Assembly: GCF_020829595.1 (NCBI RefSeq)
Contig: NZ_JAIVFW010000022.1
Coordinates: 34,733-98,732, forward strand
From: Nostoc sp. CHAB 5844
GTDB taxonomy: Bacteria > Cyanobacteriota > Cyanobacteriia > Cyanobacteriales > Nostocaceae
Direction: 5' to 3'
Length of the DNA stretch: 64,000 nucleotides
Part shown: one piece after another, positions 33,398 to 43,258 of the stretch
Position numbering within the stretch: position 1 is the stretch's first letter
Layout of the letters: the number at the start of each line of letters is the position of its first letter
Notes under the pieces: model-generated
What the model saw: only the letters and a program-made list of their open reading frames with translations
Database searches by the model: none
What the model was told of the DNA's origin: nothing
Position numbers and translations under genes: made by a program

Positions 33398-35773
33398 TCA
33401 GGCTGTGGTGTGTGCAGCTAGACGTTTTGCGATCGCATTATTGTAACGACCCTTCATATCTTCAATACTAACTGCGATTAAGGTTTGATTATCAGTAGTT
33501 AAAACCGTCAAACCAGCATCGAAATTACTAACCATGCCGAGTTTTTGCCAATCTTGTCCCAGATGTGCCTGTAAGTAGGATTCCCACATTTGTTGTTGTT
33601 CTGATGCCACCGAAACTATAATTCTCGCGCCAGCTTCACCGAACAGCACTTCATCAAGACGTTGTGACTGGTTTGGCGAAATTTCTAATTTCACTTCTGC
33701 ACCCAGGTTGCCAGCAATAGAAGATTCTGCCAAAGCTACAGCCAATCCGCCCTCAGCACAATCGTGGGCTGAACGCACCCAACCCTCACGAATACCCTCA
33801 CGGCAAACCTGCTGCACACGGCGTTCTAAGTCATAATTGACTCGTGGCGGTCTGCCAGCCACAGTGTTGTGGATAGTAGCTAAATATTCTGAAGCTGCCA
33901 ATTCAACTTTGGATTGTACGGTTAACCCTAATAAATAAATGACATCGCCAGTTGCTTGCCAAGCTTGGCCGCAAATTTTGGTGAAATCAGGAATCAAACC
34001 AACCATTCCCACCACAGGAGTCGGATAAATGGGTTGAGGGTTCCCTTGGGAATCGAGAGTTTCGTTGTAGAGAGAAACATTACCGCCTGTGACTGGTGTA
34101 GCTAATTCTTGACAACCTTCTGCTAAACCCCGACAAGCTTCGGCCAATTGCCAGTAACCAATGGGTTTTTCAGGACTGCCAAAGTTGAGGTTATCAGTCA
34201 CGGCTAACGGTTCTGCACCCACACAGCTAAGATTGCGTGCTGCTTCTGCGACTACTGCCTTAGCACCCTCATAGGGATCAAGGTAAACATAACGAGGATT
34301 GCAATCAACCGTCGCTGCCACAGCCGATTTATAAGTTATTGTCCCTGGCTCCCCTGCTCCCCTGCTCCCCTGCCCTTCTAGCGGGCGTAAGCGGACTACA
34401 GCGGCATCTGCACCACCAGGGAGAGAGACAGTATTATTTTGTACCTGATGGTCGTATTGACGGTATACCCAATTTTTCGAGGCGATCGTGGGTGTATCTA
34501 GTAAAGTCAATAAGATATCATTCCAACTGTGGCTGCGCCCTTGAATTTCGATACCCGCAGTTGTACAAGCAGGTAAAGCATCAGGTGTCCATACCCAAGC
34601 TTGACGGGCATACTCTGGCGGTTCTGCCAACAACTCACGTTCATAAAGTGGCGTATTTTCTGCCAAAGCATCAGCCGGAATTTCGGCGGCAATTTTACCC
34701 CGAAACAAAATTCGCACGATGGGTTCAGCAATCACTGTTCCAGCCACAACAGCATGAAGTCCCCAACGATGGAAAATATCGATTAATTCTTGTTCTCTAC
34801 CTTTGTGGGCAACGAACAGCATTCTTTCTTGAGATTCCGACAGCAGATATTCATAGGGAACCATCCCTGTTTCTCGCACAGGAATTTTATTTAAATCTAA
34901 TTCAATGCCGACACCGCCTTTAGCAGCCATTTCTGAGGTGGAACAGGTGATCCCTGCTGCACCCATATCTTGGGCGGCGACAACTGCGCCTGTTTTAAAA
35001 GCTTCTAGACAAGCTTCAATTAAAGACTTTTCTAAAAATGGGTCGCCGACTTGCACCGCCGGACGGTCATCCATTGACTCATCACTTAATTCTGCACTGG
35101 CAAAGCTTGCGCCACCCATCCCATCGCGTCCCGTAGTGGAACCGACATACAACACAGGATTACCTAAACCCGATGCCCCAGATTTAACAATTTCTGGAGT
35201 TTCCATCAATCCCAACGCCATCACGTTAACTAAAGGATTACCAGCGTAAGCAGGGTCAAAATAAACTTCACCGCCAACAGTGGGAACGCCAACACAGTTA
35301 CCATAATGGCTGATCCCAGCTACTACGCCAGTGAATAGCCTTTGAGTTTTAGCATCTTCTAAAGAACCGAAGCGCAGGGAGTTCAATAAAGCAATGGGAC
35401 GCGCACCCATTGTAAAAATATCTCTAAGAATACCACCCACACCTGTGGCGGCTCCTTGGAAGGGTTCGACGGCGGAAGGGTGGTTATGAGATTCAATCTT
35501 AAATGCTAGGCGTAATCCTTCGCCTAGGTCAACAACTCCGGCATTTTCACCAGGGCCGACGAGAATGCGAGGGCCTGTAGTCGGAAACTGTTTGAGCAAA
35601 GGTCGGGAATTTTTGTAGCAGCAATGTTCTGACCACATCACCCCAAACATTCCCAGTTCTGCTTTGTTAGGATGACGGCCTAAACGTCGCACAATTTCTG
35701 CATATTCTTCTGGCTTCAGACCTTCGGCAGCAATTTCTTGGGGAGTAAACGGATCTCTTGGGGTGGTGGTCAT
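33398..35773 (-). CDS. purL: Phosphoribosylformylglycinamidine synthase subunit PurL
   Basis: 791 residues, the small-type FGAM synthase that works with PurQ and PurS. Typical blocks: [20 protein letters not shown] near the N-terminus, [33 protein letters not shown], and [14 protein letters not shown]. Near residues 464-478 a Gly/Ser/Gln run ([13 protein letters not shown]) is encoded by a G-rich dispersed repeat inserted in frame between the two homologous halves; flanking sequence is normal, so the enzyme is probably active. A GTAATTC tandem repeat (33149-33174) and an AACCTCTAGAGGTT palindrome (about 33206) lie between it and purF. Confidence 0.96.
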   Translation of the reverse strand: MTTTPRDPFTPQEIAAEGLKPEEYAEIVRRLGRHPNKAELGMFGVMWSEHCCYKNSRPLLKQFPTTGPRILVGPGENAGVVDLGEGLRLAFKIESHNHPSAVEPFQGAATGVGGILRDIFTMGARPIALLNSLRFGSLEDAKTQRLFTGVVAGISHYGNCVGVPTVGGEVYFDPAYAGNPLVNVMALGLMETPEIVKSGASGLGNPVLYVGSTTGRDGMGGASFASAELSDESMDDRPAVQVGDPFLEKSLIEACLEAFKTGAVVAAQDMGAAGITCSTSEMAAKGGVGIELDLNKIPVRETGMVPYEYLLSESQERMLFVAHKGREQELIDIFHRWGLHAVVAGTVIAEPIVRILFRGKIAAEIPADALAENTPLYERELLAEPPEYARQAWVWTPDALPACTTAGIEIQGRSHSWNDILLTLLDTPTIASKNWVYRQYDHQVQNNTVSLPGGADAAVVRLRPLEGQGSRGAGEPGTITYKSAVAATVDCNPRYVYLDPYEGAKAVVAEAARNLSCVGAEPLAVTDNLNFGSPEKPIGYWQLAEACRGLAEGCQELATPVTGGNVSLYNETLDSQGNPQPIYPTPVVGMVGLIPDFTKICGQAWQATGDVIYLLGLTVQSKVELAASEYLATIHNTVAGRPPRVNYDLERRVQQVCREGIREGWVRSAHDCAEGGLAVALAESSIAGNLGAEVKLEISPNQSQRLDEVLFGEAGARIIVSVASEQQQMWESYLQAHLGQDWQKLGMVSNFDAGLTVLTTDNQTLIAVSIEDMKGRYNNAIAKRLAAHTTA
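34341..34380 (-). repeat. G-rich GGGGAGCA repeat inside purL
   Basis: Three to four CTCCCCTG/CAGGGGAG units, in frame in purL on the minus strand. Same repeat as 10154-10200. Confidence 0.85.
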
Positions 35774-35984
35774 GGGAATAATGCACCAAGGGGACAGAAG
35801 ATTATTTTATAGTCAATAGTCATTTGTGCTTTGTTTTTCCCTATTTCGGCCGACTCTTTTAGCTCTTGTTTCTATCCGTTATGACTCACTTAAGTAGATA
35901 CCGCTCGATAGTAACACTCAAGTGACGAAAATCACATAGAAACATGATTGAGATCGTGTCTCTCCTCTAGCGAAATTGGCATAA

Positions 35985-36068
35985 TTACATACAACTGAAC
36001 TCTAGCCGAGTCATTAATAGGGAACACACTAATCGCCGACAGCTTTGATGAAAGACTGTCGGCTTTTT
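35985..36068 (+). ncRNA. Possible small RNA between purL and apcD
   Basis: The 549-bp gap between two minus-strand genes has no ORF, yet it contains a strong plus-strand terminator (36035-36068). A CATAAT box at 35980-35985 could place a start near 35992, giving a transcript of about 75 nt. I do not recognise it as Yfr1, 6S RNA, tmRNA or RNase P RNA. It could also be the end of an antisense leader. Boundaries are guesses. Confidence 0.35.
36035..36068 (+). terminator. Plus-strand Rho-independent terminator without an upstream gene
   Basis: Stem GCCGACAG (36035-36042) / CTGTCGGC (36056-36063), inner CTTT/AAAG pairing, then TTTTT. No T run on the minus strand. Confidence 0.8.
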
Positions 36069-36322
36069 GTATCTAAAAAGTCTGAAGTCTGAAGTCTGAA
36101 ATTCTCTCCTCCTGCCTTTTGACCATTGACCAATGACTAATTACCAATAAATAAAATTTCCCCACAGTTGGTTGGTAACTTGACAACAGAGATTGCCAAA
36201 GCCACTACCAAATGTGGGGAGGGTATGATCAAAATTTAGAGATCTTATCTTTGAGTGCTAACACTCTGCACTCACTTTAGTAGAGCGGAAAGCACATCTA
36301 AAGAAGCAAAACTGACTTTGGA

Positions 36323-36808
36323 TTATGACATCGCTTGAATGATGTAATCAAAGTATGGTGATGCTGCTGCTGCGTCTTCTCCACTTAGTAGGTCAAGGGA
36401 GGCTTTTTTCAAAGAATTGATGGCCTCTACCATCCCTGGAACGGGAACTCCAAGAGAGTTGTACATTTCCCGCACACCAATCAAACCAATTTTTTCGATT
36501 GGCTCTTTATCACCAGCAAGTACGCCATAGGTAATCAGGCGTAAGTACCAGCCAAAGTCGCGGACACAGAGAGCGCGTTGGCGTTCACCATAGGCATTGC
36601 CACCGGGTGCGATAAAATCAGGGCGCTTTTGCCAAAGTTGTTTGGTTGCTTCCTGAACTATCTTTTTTTCATTTTCAGCTAAGGTCGCAGCAATGCGCGT
36701 CCGTTGCTCGCCAGTTTGCAAAAATTCTTTGATACTCTTGAGTTCGCCACTGCTGGGATAACGCAGTTCGTCGTCGGCTTTGAGAATAACTTGGCTAATT
36801 ACAGTCAT
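36323..36808 (-). CDS. apcD: Allophycocyanin alpha-B, terminal emitter
   Basis: 161 residues from ATG 36808 ([20 protein letters not shown]); the frame extends 5 codons upstream without homology. Phycocyanobilin is carried by Cys81 ([18 protein letters not shown]). The sequence matches ApcD rather than ApcA: DFLQTG-like [31 protein letters not shown] and a C-terminal [18 protein letters not shown]. ApcD is the low-energy pigment of the phycobilisome core that passes energy to photosystem I/II. It is encoded alone, away from apcABC, as usual. Confidence 0.95.
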   Translation of the reverse strand: MTVISQVILKADDELRYPSSGELKSIKEFLQTGEQRTRIAATLAENEKKIVQEATKQLWQKRPDFIAPGGNAYGERQRALCVRDFGWYLRLITYGVLAGDKEPIEKIGLIGVREMYNSLGVPVPGMVEAINSLKKASLDLLSGEDAAAASPYFDYIIQAMS

Positions 36809-36861
36809 GATTATTGTAATCACGAGAAATATTATTTGCTAGTTTAACGAGTTGGAGGTAC

Positions 36862-36927
36862 AGAAGGGAAGCAGGAGGAGAAGAGGCAAGGGAGCAAGGG
36901 GGCAGAGGTGCAGGGGAGCAGAGGGGA
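36862..36927. repeat. G-rich GGGAGCA repeat between apcD and rlmD
   Basis: Imperfect GGGAGCA/GGCAGAGG units on the plus strand, intergenic copy of the repeat seen in the ABC ATPase and purL. Confidence 0.75.
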
Positions 36928-36958
36928 AAATTAACTAATGACAAATGACTACTGACTA

Positions 36959-38317
36959 ATGACTAATATTTGGAGACAAGGTGAATTAATTGAAGTGGCG
37001 ATCGCCGACCTGAGTGATACTGGTGATGGTGTCGGTCGTTATGAGGAGCTTGTGGTATTTGTACCGGATACTGTACCAGGCGATCGCGTCCAGGTACGCT
37101 TATTACACGTCAAACCTAAATATGCTCATGGCAAACTAGTGCAGCTATTGCAGCCATCGCCGCACCGGATACGACCGAGTTGTATTGTGGCCGATAAGTG
37201 CGGTGGTTGTCAGTGGCAGCATATAGATTATGAATATCAGCTAGAAGCTAAACGCAATCAAGTTATCCAAGCTTTGCAGCGCATTAGTGGATTTGCCGCA
37301 CCACCTGTAGATCCCGTATTGACATCTGTCTCACCTTTAGGCTATCGCAACAAAGCCACTTATCCTTTGAGTGTTTCTACTACAGGTCACGTACAAGCTG
37401 GATATTACCAAAAAGGTAGTCACCATTTAGTTAATTTAAATCAATGTCCGGTACAAGATTCTCGGTTAAATCCAATGCTGGCTGAAGTCAAGCAAGACAT
37501 TCAAAAGCGCGGCTGGAAAATATATAATGAACAGCGACACCAAGGGCAAATTCGTCATTTAGGTTTACGCATTGGCCGCCGGACTGGCGAAATGTTGTTG
37601 ACTTTAGTAGTTACAGACTGGAATTTATCGGGAATTACTGAACAAGCCGAGGCGTGGTTGCAGCGGTATCCCCAATTAGTGGGAGTTTCTTTAAATCGGA
37701 ACCCTGAGCGGACAAATGCGATTTTTGGTGCAGAAACTCGCGCTATTGCAGGTGTTCCTTATCTAAAGGAAAAATTTGCAGATTTAGAATTTCAAGTCCG
37801 CCCAGATACATTTTTCCAGGTTTCTACGGAAACAGCCGAAGCACTATTAGAAGTCATTCAGTCAGAATTGAACCTACAAGGGCATGAAGTGCTAGTTGAT
37901 GCCTATTGTGGGATAGGAACTTTAACTCTGCCGTTAGCCAAGCAAGTGCGTCAAGCAGTAGGATTGGAATTACAAGCCGAAGCCGTAGAACAAGCAATTT
38001 TGAACGCCGATCGCAACAGTATATATAACGTTACATTTCAAGTCGGTGCGGTAGAGAATTTACTGCCGCAAATGGGAATAATACCAGATGTGGTCATACT
38101 AGATCCGCCACGTAAGGGATGCGATCGCCAAGTCATCGATTCATTACTGCGATCGAAACCTGCACGCATTGTTTACGTCAGCTGTAAAGTAGCCACACTT
38201 GCTCGCGATCTGAAATTGTTGTGTCAAGGAGGCACGTATAGACTTACAAGGGTGCAACCTGCTGATTTTTTCCCACAAACATCTCATGTAGAAGCTGCCG
38301 CCTTTCTTGTGTTATGA
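36959..38317 (+). CDS. rlmD: 23S rRNA (uracil-5-)-methyltransferase RlmD/RumA
   Basis: 452 residues. TRAM RNA-binding domain (about 5-65), a 4Fe-4S cluster site (Cys75, Cys81, Cys84 in CIVADKCGGCQW and Cys163 in NQCPVQD), a SAM-binding Rossmann core (VDAYCGIGTLTLPLA, then DPPRKGCD) and the catalytic Cys in IVYVSCKVATLARDL. Family members form m5U in 23S rRNA or tRNA; RlmD at U1939 is the usual assignment but substrate specificity within this family is not fixed by sequence. Confidence 0.9.
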   Translation: MTNIWRQGELIEVAIADLSDTGDGVGRYEELVVFVPDTVPGDRVQVRLLHVKPKYAHGKLVQLLQPSPHRIRPSCIVADKCGGCQWQHIDYEYQLEAKRNQVIQALQRISGFAAPPVDPVLTSVSPLGYRNKATYPLSVSTTGHVQAGYYQKGSHHLVNLNQCPVQDSRLNPMLAEVKQDIQKRGWKIYNEQRHQGQIRHLGLRIGRRTGEMLLTLVVTDWNLSGITEQAEAWLQRYPQLVGVSLNRNPERTNAIFGAETRAIAGVPYLKEKFADLEFQVRPDTFFQVSTETAEALLEVIQSELNLQGHEVLVDAYCGIGTLTLPLAKQVRQAVGLELQAEAVEQAILNADRNSIYNVTFQVGAVENLLPQMGIIPDVVILDPPRKGCDRQVIDSLLRSKPARIVYVSCKVATLARDLKLLCQGGTYRLTRVQPADFFPQTSHVEAAAFLVL

Positions 38318-38549
38318 CTTTTAAATGAGAGTACGCACTCTTTATCAAAATCTTAAATTGCAAATTTGTAGTCTCTTGCATAGTAAAAATGCTAAAATCG
38401 TATTAACCTAAAAATAGAAATGATTTTGTTAAAACAACTAAAGTTGCATAGACTCTCATTACTTATGAATCAGATTGTCTGACGTAAAATCGGCAATACA
38501 AAAGTTATCCTAATAGTTCTCAAAAATTTTCAGCAAATTTTAAGTTGCT

Positions 38550-38569
38550 AACTGCAATCGCAGTTTTTT
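38550..38569 (+). terminator. Hairpin downstream of rlmD
   Basis: AACTGC (38550-38555) / GCAGTT (38560-38565) with loop AATC, then TTTT. It lies in a 431-bp gap that otherwise shows no gene. Confidence 0.55.
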
Positions 38570-38748
38570 AAGAGCCATTTTATGTATCAACAATCGAATT
38601 TCATAAACAGAGTAAATGCTCCCTAGCATTTTCAAAACTTAGTATAAAAGACGCAAGTTTGAAGGCAGCATGACCACCTCCAATTTTGTCAGGGTGCGCG
38701 TACAAGCAAACTGATGTCTAGCTAACTGAAAGCTATGGGGTTTCTCTT

Positions 38749-39198
38749 GTGATTAGTATTTCGCTTCGTCCAGTTGGACGTTATTGGGGCACACTTAGTT
38801 TTGCCTCTACTCTCTACCTTTGTCCCATATTAGATTTACTGCTGGCAGAAATTCCAGCCAAATTACAAGCAGAACTGCGGCTAGGACTCCAAGAAGCCTT
38901 AGTCAATGCCGCCAAACATGGCAATAATCTTGATCCTAGCAAAAGAGTTGTAGTCCGTTTTTCTCTGATAGATAATCAGTATTGGTGGGTCATATCAGAC
39001 CAAGGTCAAGGCTTTACGCCATTACCGAGTTCTGAAGAAGATCCTACAGACTATTTACCACCGGATGAGTCAGAAAGTGGTCGCGGGCTGTGTCTCCTGC
39101 ATCAAATTTTTGATCAGGTAGAATGGAGCCGTAAAGGTACAGAATTAAGACTTTGTAAACAGATGGAAAATCGCCCCCGTTTGTCTTTGAGGCGATAA
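38749..39198 (+). CDS. RsbW-like anti-sigma/serine kinase ATPase
   Basis: 149 residues consisting of one HATPase_c_2 domain: N-box LGLQEALVNAAKHGNN (Asn coordinating Mg), DQGQGF, and SGRGLCLLHQIFDQV lid motif. Single-domain proteins of this type bind partner sigma factors or phosphorylate anti-anti-sigma proteins. No STAS-domain or sigma gene is adjacent, so the partner is elsewhere. Start is GTG (38749); no in-frame ATG lies upstream. Confidence 0.85.
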   Translation: MISISLRPVGRYWGTLSFASTLYLCPILDLLLAEIPAKLQAELRLGLQEALVNAAKHGNNLDPSKRVVVRFSLIDNQYWWVISDQGQGFTPLPSSEEDPTDYLPPDESESGRGLCLLHQIFDQVEWSRKGTELRLCKQMENRPRLSLRR

Positions 39199-39255
39199 CA
39201 AGTAAAAAGTAAAAAAGCAAAAGGCAAAAATTTCTATTCTTTTTACTTTTAACTT

Positions 39256-39567
39256 TTAACTTCCCACTTTCTTATCCCCATGTGTTGGACAGGGTGGGGC
39301 AGAAATTGATTTATCTAACCAACCTGTGGCTTGTTGTAAGCGGGTTAGGGCTTCTTGTGGCTGATTTCTGAGGAGAAATACAAGAGCCGCAGCAACTTGC
39401 TCACTGGCGCGAGAATTGCGGTTAGACTTGAGGCGGTGCCAATCGTTAGGAGAGATGGTTAGTCTTTCCATGAGGGCTTGTGCTAGTTCCAGTGTACTAA
39501 TGTCATTTAGTTGACTGGTTTTAGGCAAAAGATTAAGTTCTGATTTCTGGGTGCTGAGAGATTCCAT
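39256..39567 (-). CDS. Conserved cyanobacterial hypothetical protein
   Basis: 103 residues, soluble and mainly helical: LELAQALMERLTISPNDWHR, then SNRNSRASEQVAAALVFLLR and a TPR-like NQPQEALTRLQQATGWLDKS. I recall such short proteins as a cyanobacteria-restricted family (possibly DUF6439), but cannot confirm. Convergent with the RsbW-like gene. Confidence 0.65.
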   Translation of the reverse strand: MESLSTQKSELNLLPKTSQLNDISTLELAQALMERLTISPNDWHRLKSNRNSRASEQVAAALVFLLRNQPQEALTRLQQATGWLDKSISAPPCPTHGDKKVGS

Positions 39568-39620
39568 ATCGGTGCCTGTTAACTATTGGCATTACATTAA
39601 TCTTAATTTACTACCAGTCA

Positions 39621-39989
39621 ATGAAGCCGCCTAAAAAATCACATAATCCTTCGGCAGAAGAAAATCAAGAACCGGATTTTGAGCAAGAATTAGAACAAGT
39701 AGAGCGATCGCTCGTCTCAATCAAAGAACGATACACTCAAATCAAACGCGATCAAGAACAAAAGGCAGAATGGCAACAACAAAAGCAGCAATTAAAAGAC
39801 AATAAACATCAGACACCAGAAATCAAAGCCCAGTTACGGCAAATCCAAAAGCAGTTAGAAGTGCTAGAAATTAACTTAGAAAGCCAGCTATTTTCTTGGA
39901 GAAGCCTGAAAAAACCTTTCTGGCAAGCCGTCCGCTTTGGTGGAATGGGCGTTATCATAGGCTGGATATTAAAATCCTGTGCTGGGTAA
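39621..39989 (+). CDS. Small coiled-coil membrane protein
   Basis: 122 residues: a charged Glu/Gln/Lys coiled coil (about 18-90) followed by a C-terminal hydrophobic segment ([20 protein letters not shown]) that could anchor it to a membrane. No recognised family. It ends 2 bp before the asnS start, so the two are almost certainly cotranscribed. Confidence 0.7.
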   Translation: MKPPKKSHNPSAEENQEPDFEQELEQVERSLVSIKERYTQIKRDQEQKAEWQQQKQQLKDNKHQTPEIKAQLRQIQKQLEVLEINLESQLFSWRSLKKPFWQAVRFGGMGVIIGWILKSCAG

Positions 39990-39991
39990 AT

Positions 39992-41383
39992 ATGGTAAAT
40001 CGACGAATTGCAGAAATCTTGCGAAGTGGTCAACCTGATGAGTCTCTTGTAGTTCAAGGCTGGGTAAGAACAAAGCGTGACTTGAAAGGGTTTGCTTTTA
40101 TTGAAGTCAATGATGGTTCATCACTAGCTAATTTGCAAGTTGTCATCAATCAGGATTTGCCAGACTATGAGGCGATTTTGAAAAAATTGAATACAGGTGC
40201 GTCGGTAGAAGTAAATGGCGTACTGGCAGCTTCTCAAGGGAAGGGACAGCGCATTGAATTAAAAGCCGAAGCGGTGAAAGTCTACGGTGAAGCTGATCCC
40301 GAAACATATCCTTTGCAAAAGAAACGCCACTCATTTGAATTTTTGCGTACTATTGGACATTTGCGATCGCGTACCAATTCCTTTGGTGCAGTTTTCCGCG
40401 TTAGAAATGCTTGTTCCACAGCAATTCACCAATTCTTTCAAGAACGAGATTTTTTGTGGGTACACACCCCAATTATCACTGCTAGTGATTGCGAAGGTGC
40501 AGGTGAACTATTTAGCGTTACCAGTTTAGATCTCAAAAATATTCCCCGAACCGACAACCAAGCTGTAGATTACACTCAAGACTTTTTTGCTAAACCTACA
40601 TATTTAACAGTTAGCGGCCAGTTAGAAGCAGAAGTCATGGCGATGGCGTTTTCTAACGTCTACACCTTTGGCCCGACATTCCGTGCAGAAAATTCTAACA
40701 CCTCGCGCCACCTCGCAGAATTTTGGATGGTTGAGCCAGAAATGGCGTTTTGTGACTTAGAAGGTGATATGGATTTAGCTGAGGCATTTCTCCAACACAT
40801 TTTTAAATATGTGTTAGAAAAATGCCCCGAAGACATGGAATTTTTCAATCAGCGCATTGATGATACTGTTTTAGCCACAGCCGAAAATATTATTAACAAC
40901 CAATTTGAACGCCTCACTTATACAGAGGCCATCAAGCTGTTAGAAAAAGCGGATGTTAAATTTGAATATCCTGTCAGTTGGGGTTTAGATTTACAATCAG
41001 AACATGAGCGCTATCTTGCAGAGCAACTGTTTAAAAAGCCAGTAATTGTTACAGATTATCCAGCGCAAATCAAAGCATTTTATATGCGCTTAAATGATGA
41101 TGAAAAAACCGTCCGCGCAATGGATATTCTCGCACCGAAAATTGGTGAAATTATCGGCGGTTCTCAAAGAGAAGAACGTTTAGATGTTCTGGAACGTCGG
41201 GTAATAGCGCAAGGCATGAAACCAGAAGATTTGTGGTGGTATTTGGATTTGCGTCGTTTCGGTACAGTTCCTCACGCTGGTTTTGGTTTGGGTTTTGAAA
41301 GACTAGTGCAATTTATGATAGGTATGGGAAATATTCGTGATGTTGTTCCCTTCCCGCGTACACCACAGAATGCTGAATTTTAG
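39992..41383 (+). CDS. asnS: Asparaginyl-tRNA synthetase
   Basis: 463 residues from ATG 39992 ([20 protein letters not shown]); the open frame upstream overlaps the preceding gene. OB-fold anticodon domain (about 15-110), then a class II core: motif 1 [20 protein letters not shown], motif 2 [20 protein letters not shown], motif 3 [12 protein letters not shown]. AsxRS distinguishing blocks ([15 protein letters not shown]) fit AsnRS, not AspRS. Charges tRNA-Asn. A strong terminator follows 35 bp later. Confidence 0.96.
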   Translation: MVNRRIAEILRSGQPDESLVVQGWVRTKRDLKGFAFIEVNDGSSLANLQVVINQDLPDYEAILKKLNTGASVEVNGVLAASQGKGQRIELKAEAVKVYGEADPETYPLQKKRHSFEFLRTIGHLRSRTNSFGAVFRVRNACSTAIHQFFQERDFLWVHTPIITASDCEGAGELFSVTSLDLKNIPRTDNQAVDYTQDFFAKPTYLTVSGQLEAEVMAMAFSNVYTFGPTFRAENSNTSRHLAEFWMVEPEMAFCDLEGDMDLAEAFLQHIFKYVLEKCPEDMEFFNQRIDDTVLATAENIINNQFERLTYTEAIKLLEKADVKFEYPVSWGLDLQSEHERYLAEQLFKKPVIVTDYPAQIKAFYMRLNDDEKTVRAMDILAPKIGEIIGGSQREERLDVLERRVIAQGMKPEDLWWYLDLRRFGTVPHAGFGLGFERLVQFMIGMGNIRDVVPFPRTPQNAEF

Positions 41384-41417
41384 TAGCAGTTTTACATAAT
41401 TTGTGGACAACAATCAC

Positions 41418-41440
41418 AACCCGCAAATGCGGGTTTTTTG
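41418..41440 (+). terminator. asnS terminator
   Basis: AACCCGC (41418-41424) / GCGGGTT (41429-41435), loop AAAT, then TTTT. Confidence 0.85.
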
Positions 41441-41607
41441 TTTATGCATTAGATTGCTTGCACTAATGTTAGAACACAAGAATTTTATGTCTCACGCAAA
41501 GACGCAAAGGCGCAAAGAGTTACAGAAAATTTATTGGTTGAGAAAACTTCAATTGTAGAGAGATATGGTGCGTTACGGCTAATCCTTAGTCTCTCAAACT
41601 AGCCCTT

Positions 41608-41925
41608 TCAAGGTGTGTTATTTTGCCGCTTTTTCTGGTTTAGAATCTTAAAAGTTGAGACATGGGGCTTGTTCTTGAGGTAAGTTCGTTGTGGTTGAGC
41701 TTTCTTGGGATCTGGCGGATGACGGCGAAAAGTTCTCAGTTTAACAAGGCCTGCCAGATGGACTTGAAACAAGGTTTCGAGCTTCCAACGTTGGCGGTAC
41801 ATTCGGGCTATCAAGATTGCATTTGCGACATCAGATGGCTTTTTGACTATTTGTTCAGCCTTTTGTGCGCCTCTACCTAACCTCCAAAGATGGCGATCGC
41901 TAGTGATGATAGATATGGTTTTGAA
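41608..41925 (-). pseudogene. Remnant of an IS4-type transposase
   Basis: On the minus strand the frame reads DVANAILIARMYRQRWKLET then LFQVHLAGLVKLRTF. YRQRWKLE is the Y-x2-R-x3-E part of the C-terminal YREK signature of IS4-family transposases; the expected Lys after six residues is not there. The N-terminal DDE region is gone and the end is basic sequence with no family match. No terminal inverted repeats were found. A CGCAAAGGCGCAAAG repeat lies upstream at 41488-41517. Confidence 0.5.
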
Positions 41926-42005
41926 ACATATTTACGTATCGTAACCTAGTTCTGTTAATTTTCATCAACTTACTTATTTCTAAATCAATAAATTAAATTC
42001 TTGCC

Positions 42006-42152
42006 ATGTATGATAAAAATCCTATAACTATTTGTTTGGCTGTACTTGTGTCACTAGCAGCCACAATTATTGGTATCAACAATTTGGTTTGGTTTATTCA
42101 AACAGTTAGTCCTGAAACGATAAAAATTGACCAACATCCCAGACAAAGATAA
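42006..42152 (+). CDS. Small single-span membrane protein
   Basis: 48 residues (MYDKNPITICLAVLVSLAAT onward) with one clear hydrophobic segment (about 8-32) and a short polar C-terminus. It ends 34 bp before the methyltransferase start on the same strand. No family recognised; the length makes translation unproven. Confidence 0.5.
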   Translation: MYDKNPITICLAVLVSLAATIIGINNLVWFIQTVSPETIKIDQHPRQR

Positions 42153-42186
42153 ATAAAATATCAAAATTCTGCATCAGAGCTTGAAC

Positions 42187-43056
42187 ATGGTAAATAATCC
42201 TTTGAGAAAACAGCTTCACGAAGAGAATCGTTTGTCATGGAATGAAGCAACTAAGGCACATAATAGCCATAAAGGCAACCAAGCAAAGTTTTTTCAAAAC
42301 GGTGGTAATACTCTGTTTCCAGAAGAGATAGAACTTTTGGGAGATATTACTGGTTTATCTGTGGTACATCTCCAGTGCAACGCTGGTCAAGATAGTCTGA
42401 GTTTATCTAGATTAGGTGCTGTTGTAACTGGTGTTGATATTAGTGATGAGGCTATATCTTTTGCCAAAAAACTATCACAAGAAACTGGGATTACTGTAAC
42501 TTTTTATCGTGCAGATATCTTTGATTGGCTGGAAGAAACAGCTCAGAAAAACGAACAAGTTGACATAGTATTTTGTTCTTATGGGGCAGTTTGTTGGATA
42601 TCTGATATCAGTCTCTGGGCTAAAGGAATAGCACTAATTCTCAAGCATGGCGGACGGTTAGTACTAATAGAATTTCATCCTGTAGCGATGATGTTTGATT
42701 CAGATTGGAGCCACAAATTCCCTTATTTTAGAGAAGGACAACCCCTAACTTGGGAGGAGGGAATCAGTGATTATGTTGCTGCTTCTAGTGAGGGATTAAC
42801 TTTATCAGAGTATGAAACTGGAATTGAGAATTTTCAGAACCCTTACCGTTCTCACGAGTTTCAGTGGAGTATAAGTGAAATAGTTACAGCATTGTTACAA
42901 GCTGGATTGAGTTTAGAAGTTTTGCAGGAATACCCTTACTCCAACGGCTGCAAGCTTTTTGAGCGGATGCGTGAGGCTACGGGAAGGCGATGGATACCAC
43001 CTGATGATGTGCCGAATCTGCCCTTGATGTATGGTATTGTGGCACATAAGCCGTAG
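42187..43056 (+). CDS. Class I SAM-dependent methyltransferase
   Basis: 289 residues. Motif I is VVHLQCNAGQDSLSLSRLGA with acidic VTGVDISDEAI at the end of strand 2 and DIVFCSYGAVCW at motif II. The Asn in place of the usual Gly-rich E/DxGxG (CNAGQDS) is seen in this small-molecule methyltransferase group. An N-terminal RLSWNEATKAHNSHKG segment resembles UbiE-like enzymes of cyanobacteria and firmicutes. Start ATG 42187 preferred over TTG 42181. Substrate unknown. Confidence 0.82.
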   Translation: MVNNPLRKQLHEENRLSWNEATKAHNSHKGNQAKFFQNGGNTLFPEEIELLGDITGLSVVHLQCNAGQDSLSLSRLGAVVTGVDISDEAISFAKKLSQETGITVTFYRADIFDWLEETAQKNEQVDIVFCSYGAVCWISDISLWAKGIALILKHGGRLVLIEFHPVAMMFDSDWSHKFPYFREGQPLTWEEGISDYVAASSEGLTLSEYETGIENFQNPYRSHEFQWSISEIVTALLQAGLSLEVLQEYPYSNGCKLFERMREATGRRWIPPDDVPNLPLMYGIVAHKP

Positions 43057-43258
43057 TTGTTTTCATCAAGCATTGTGAAAAGATTCGGAATATCCATATG
43101 TTGTGTGCTAGGTGTGGGGAAGATGTTAATTGTTCACGTAATAATACTACTTCCTCAAGACGTGAAGACCGATCCAGTTAGTTGCGCTCCGCTTCATACA
43201 ATAACCATATAAGAATTTTTTGTGCGCCTCATGTCGGGAGTGGTTATTCAAACAGCCT

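Noticed and set aside
36254..36262. GAGTGCTAA, half of a CIRCE element near apcD
   Set aside because: The partner TTAGCACTC at the right distance is missing, and the site is downstream of apcD rather than a heat-shock gene.
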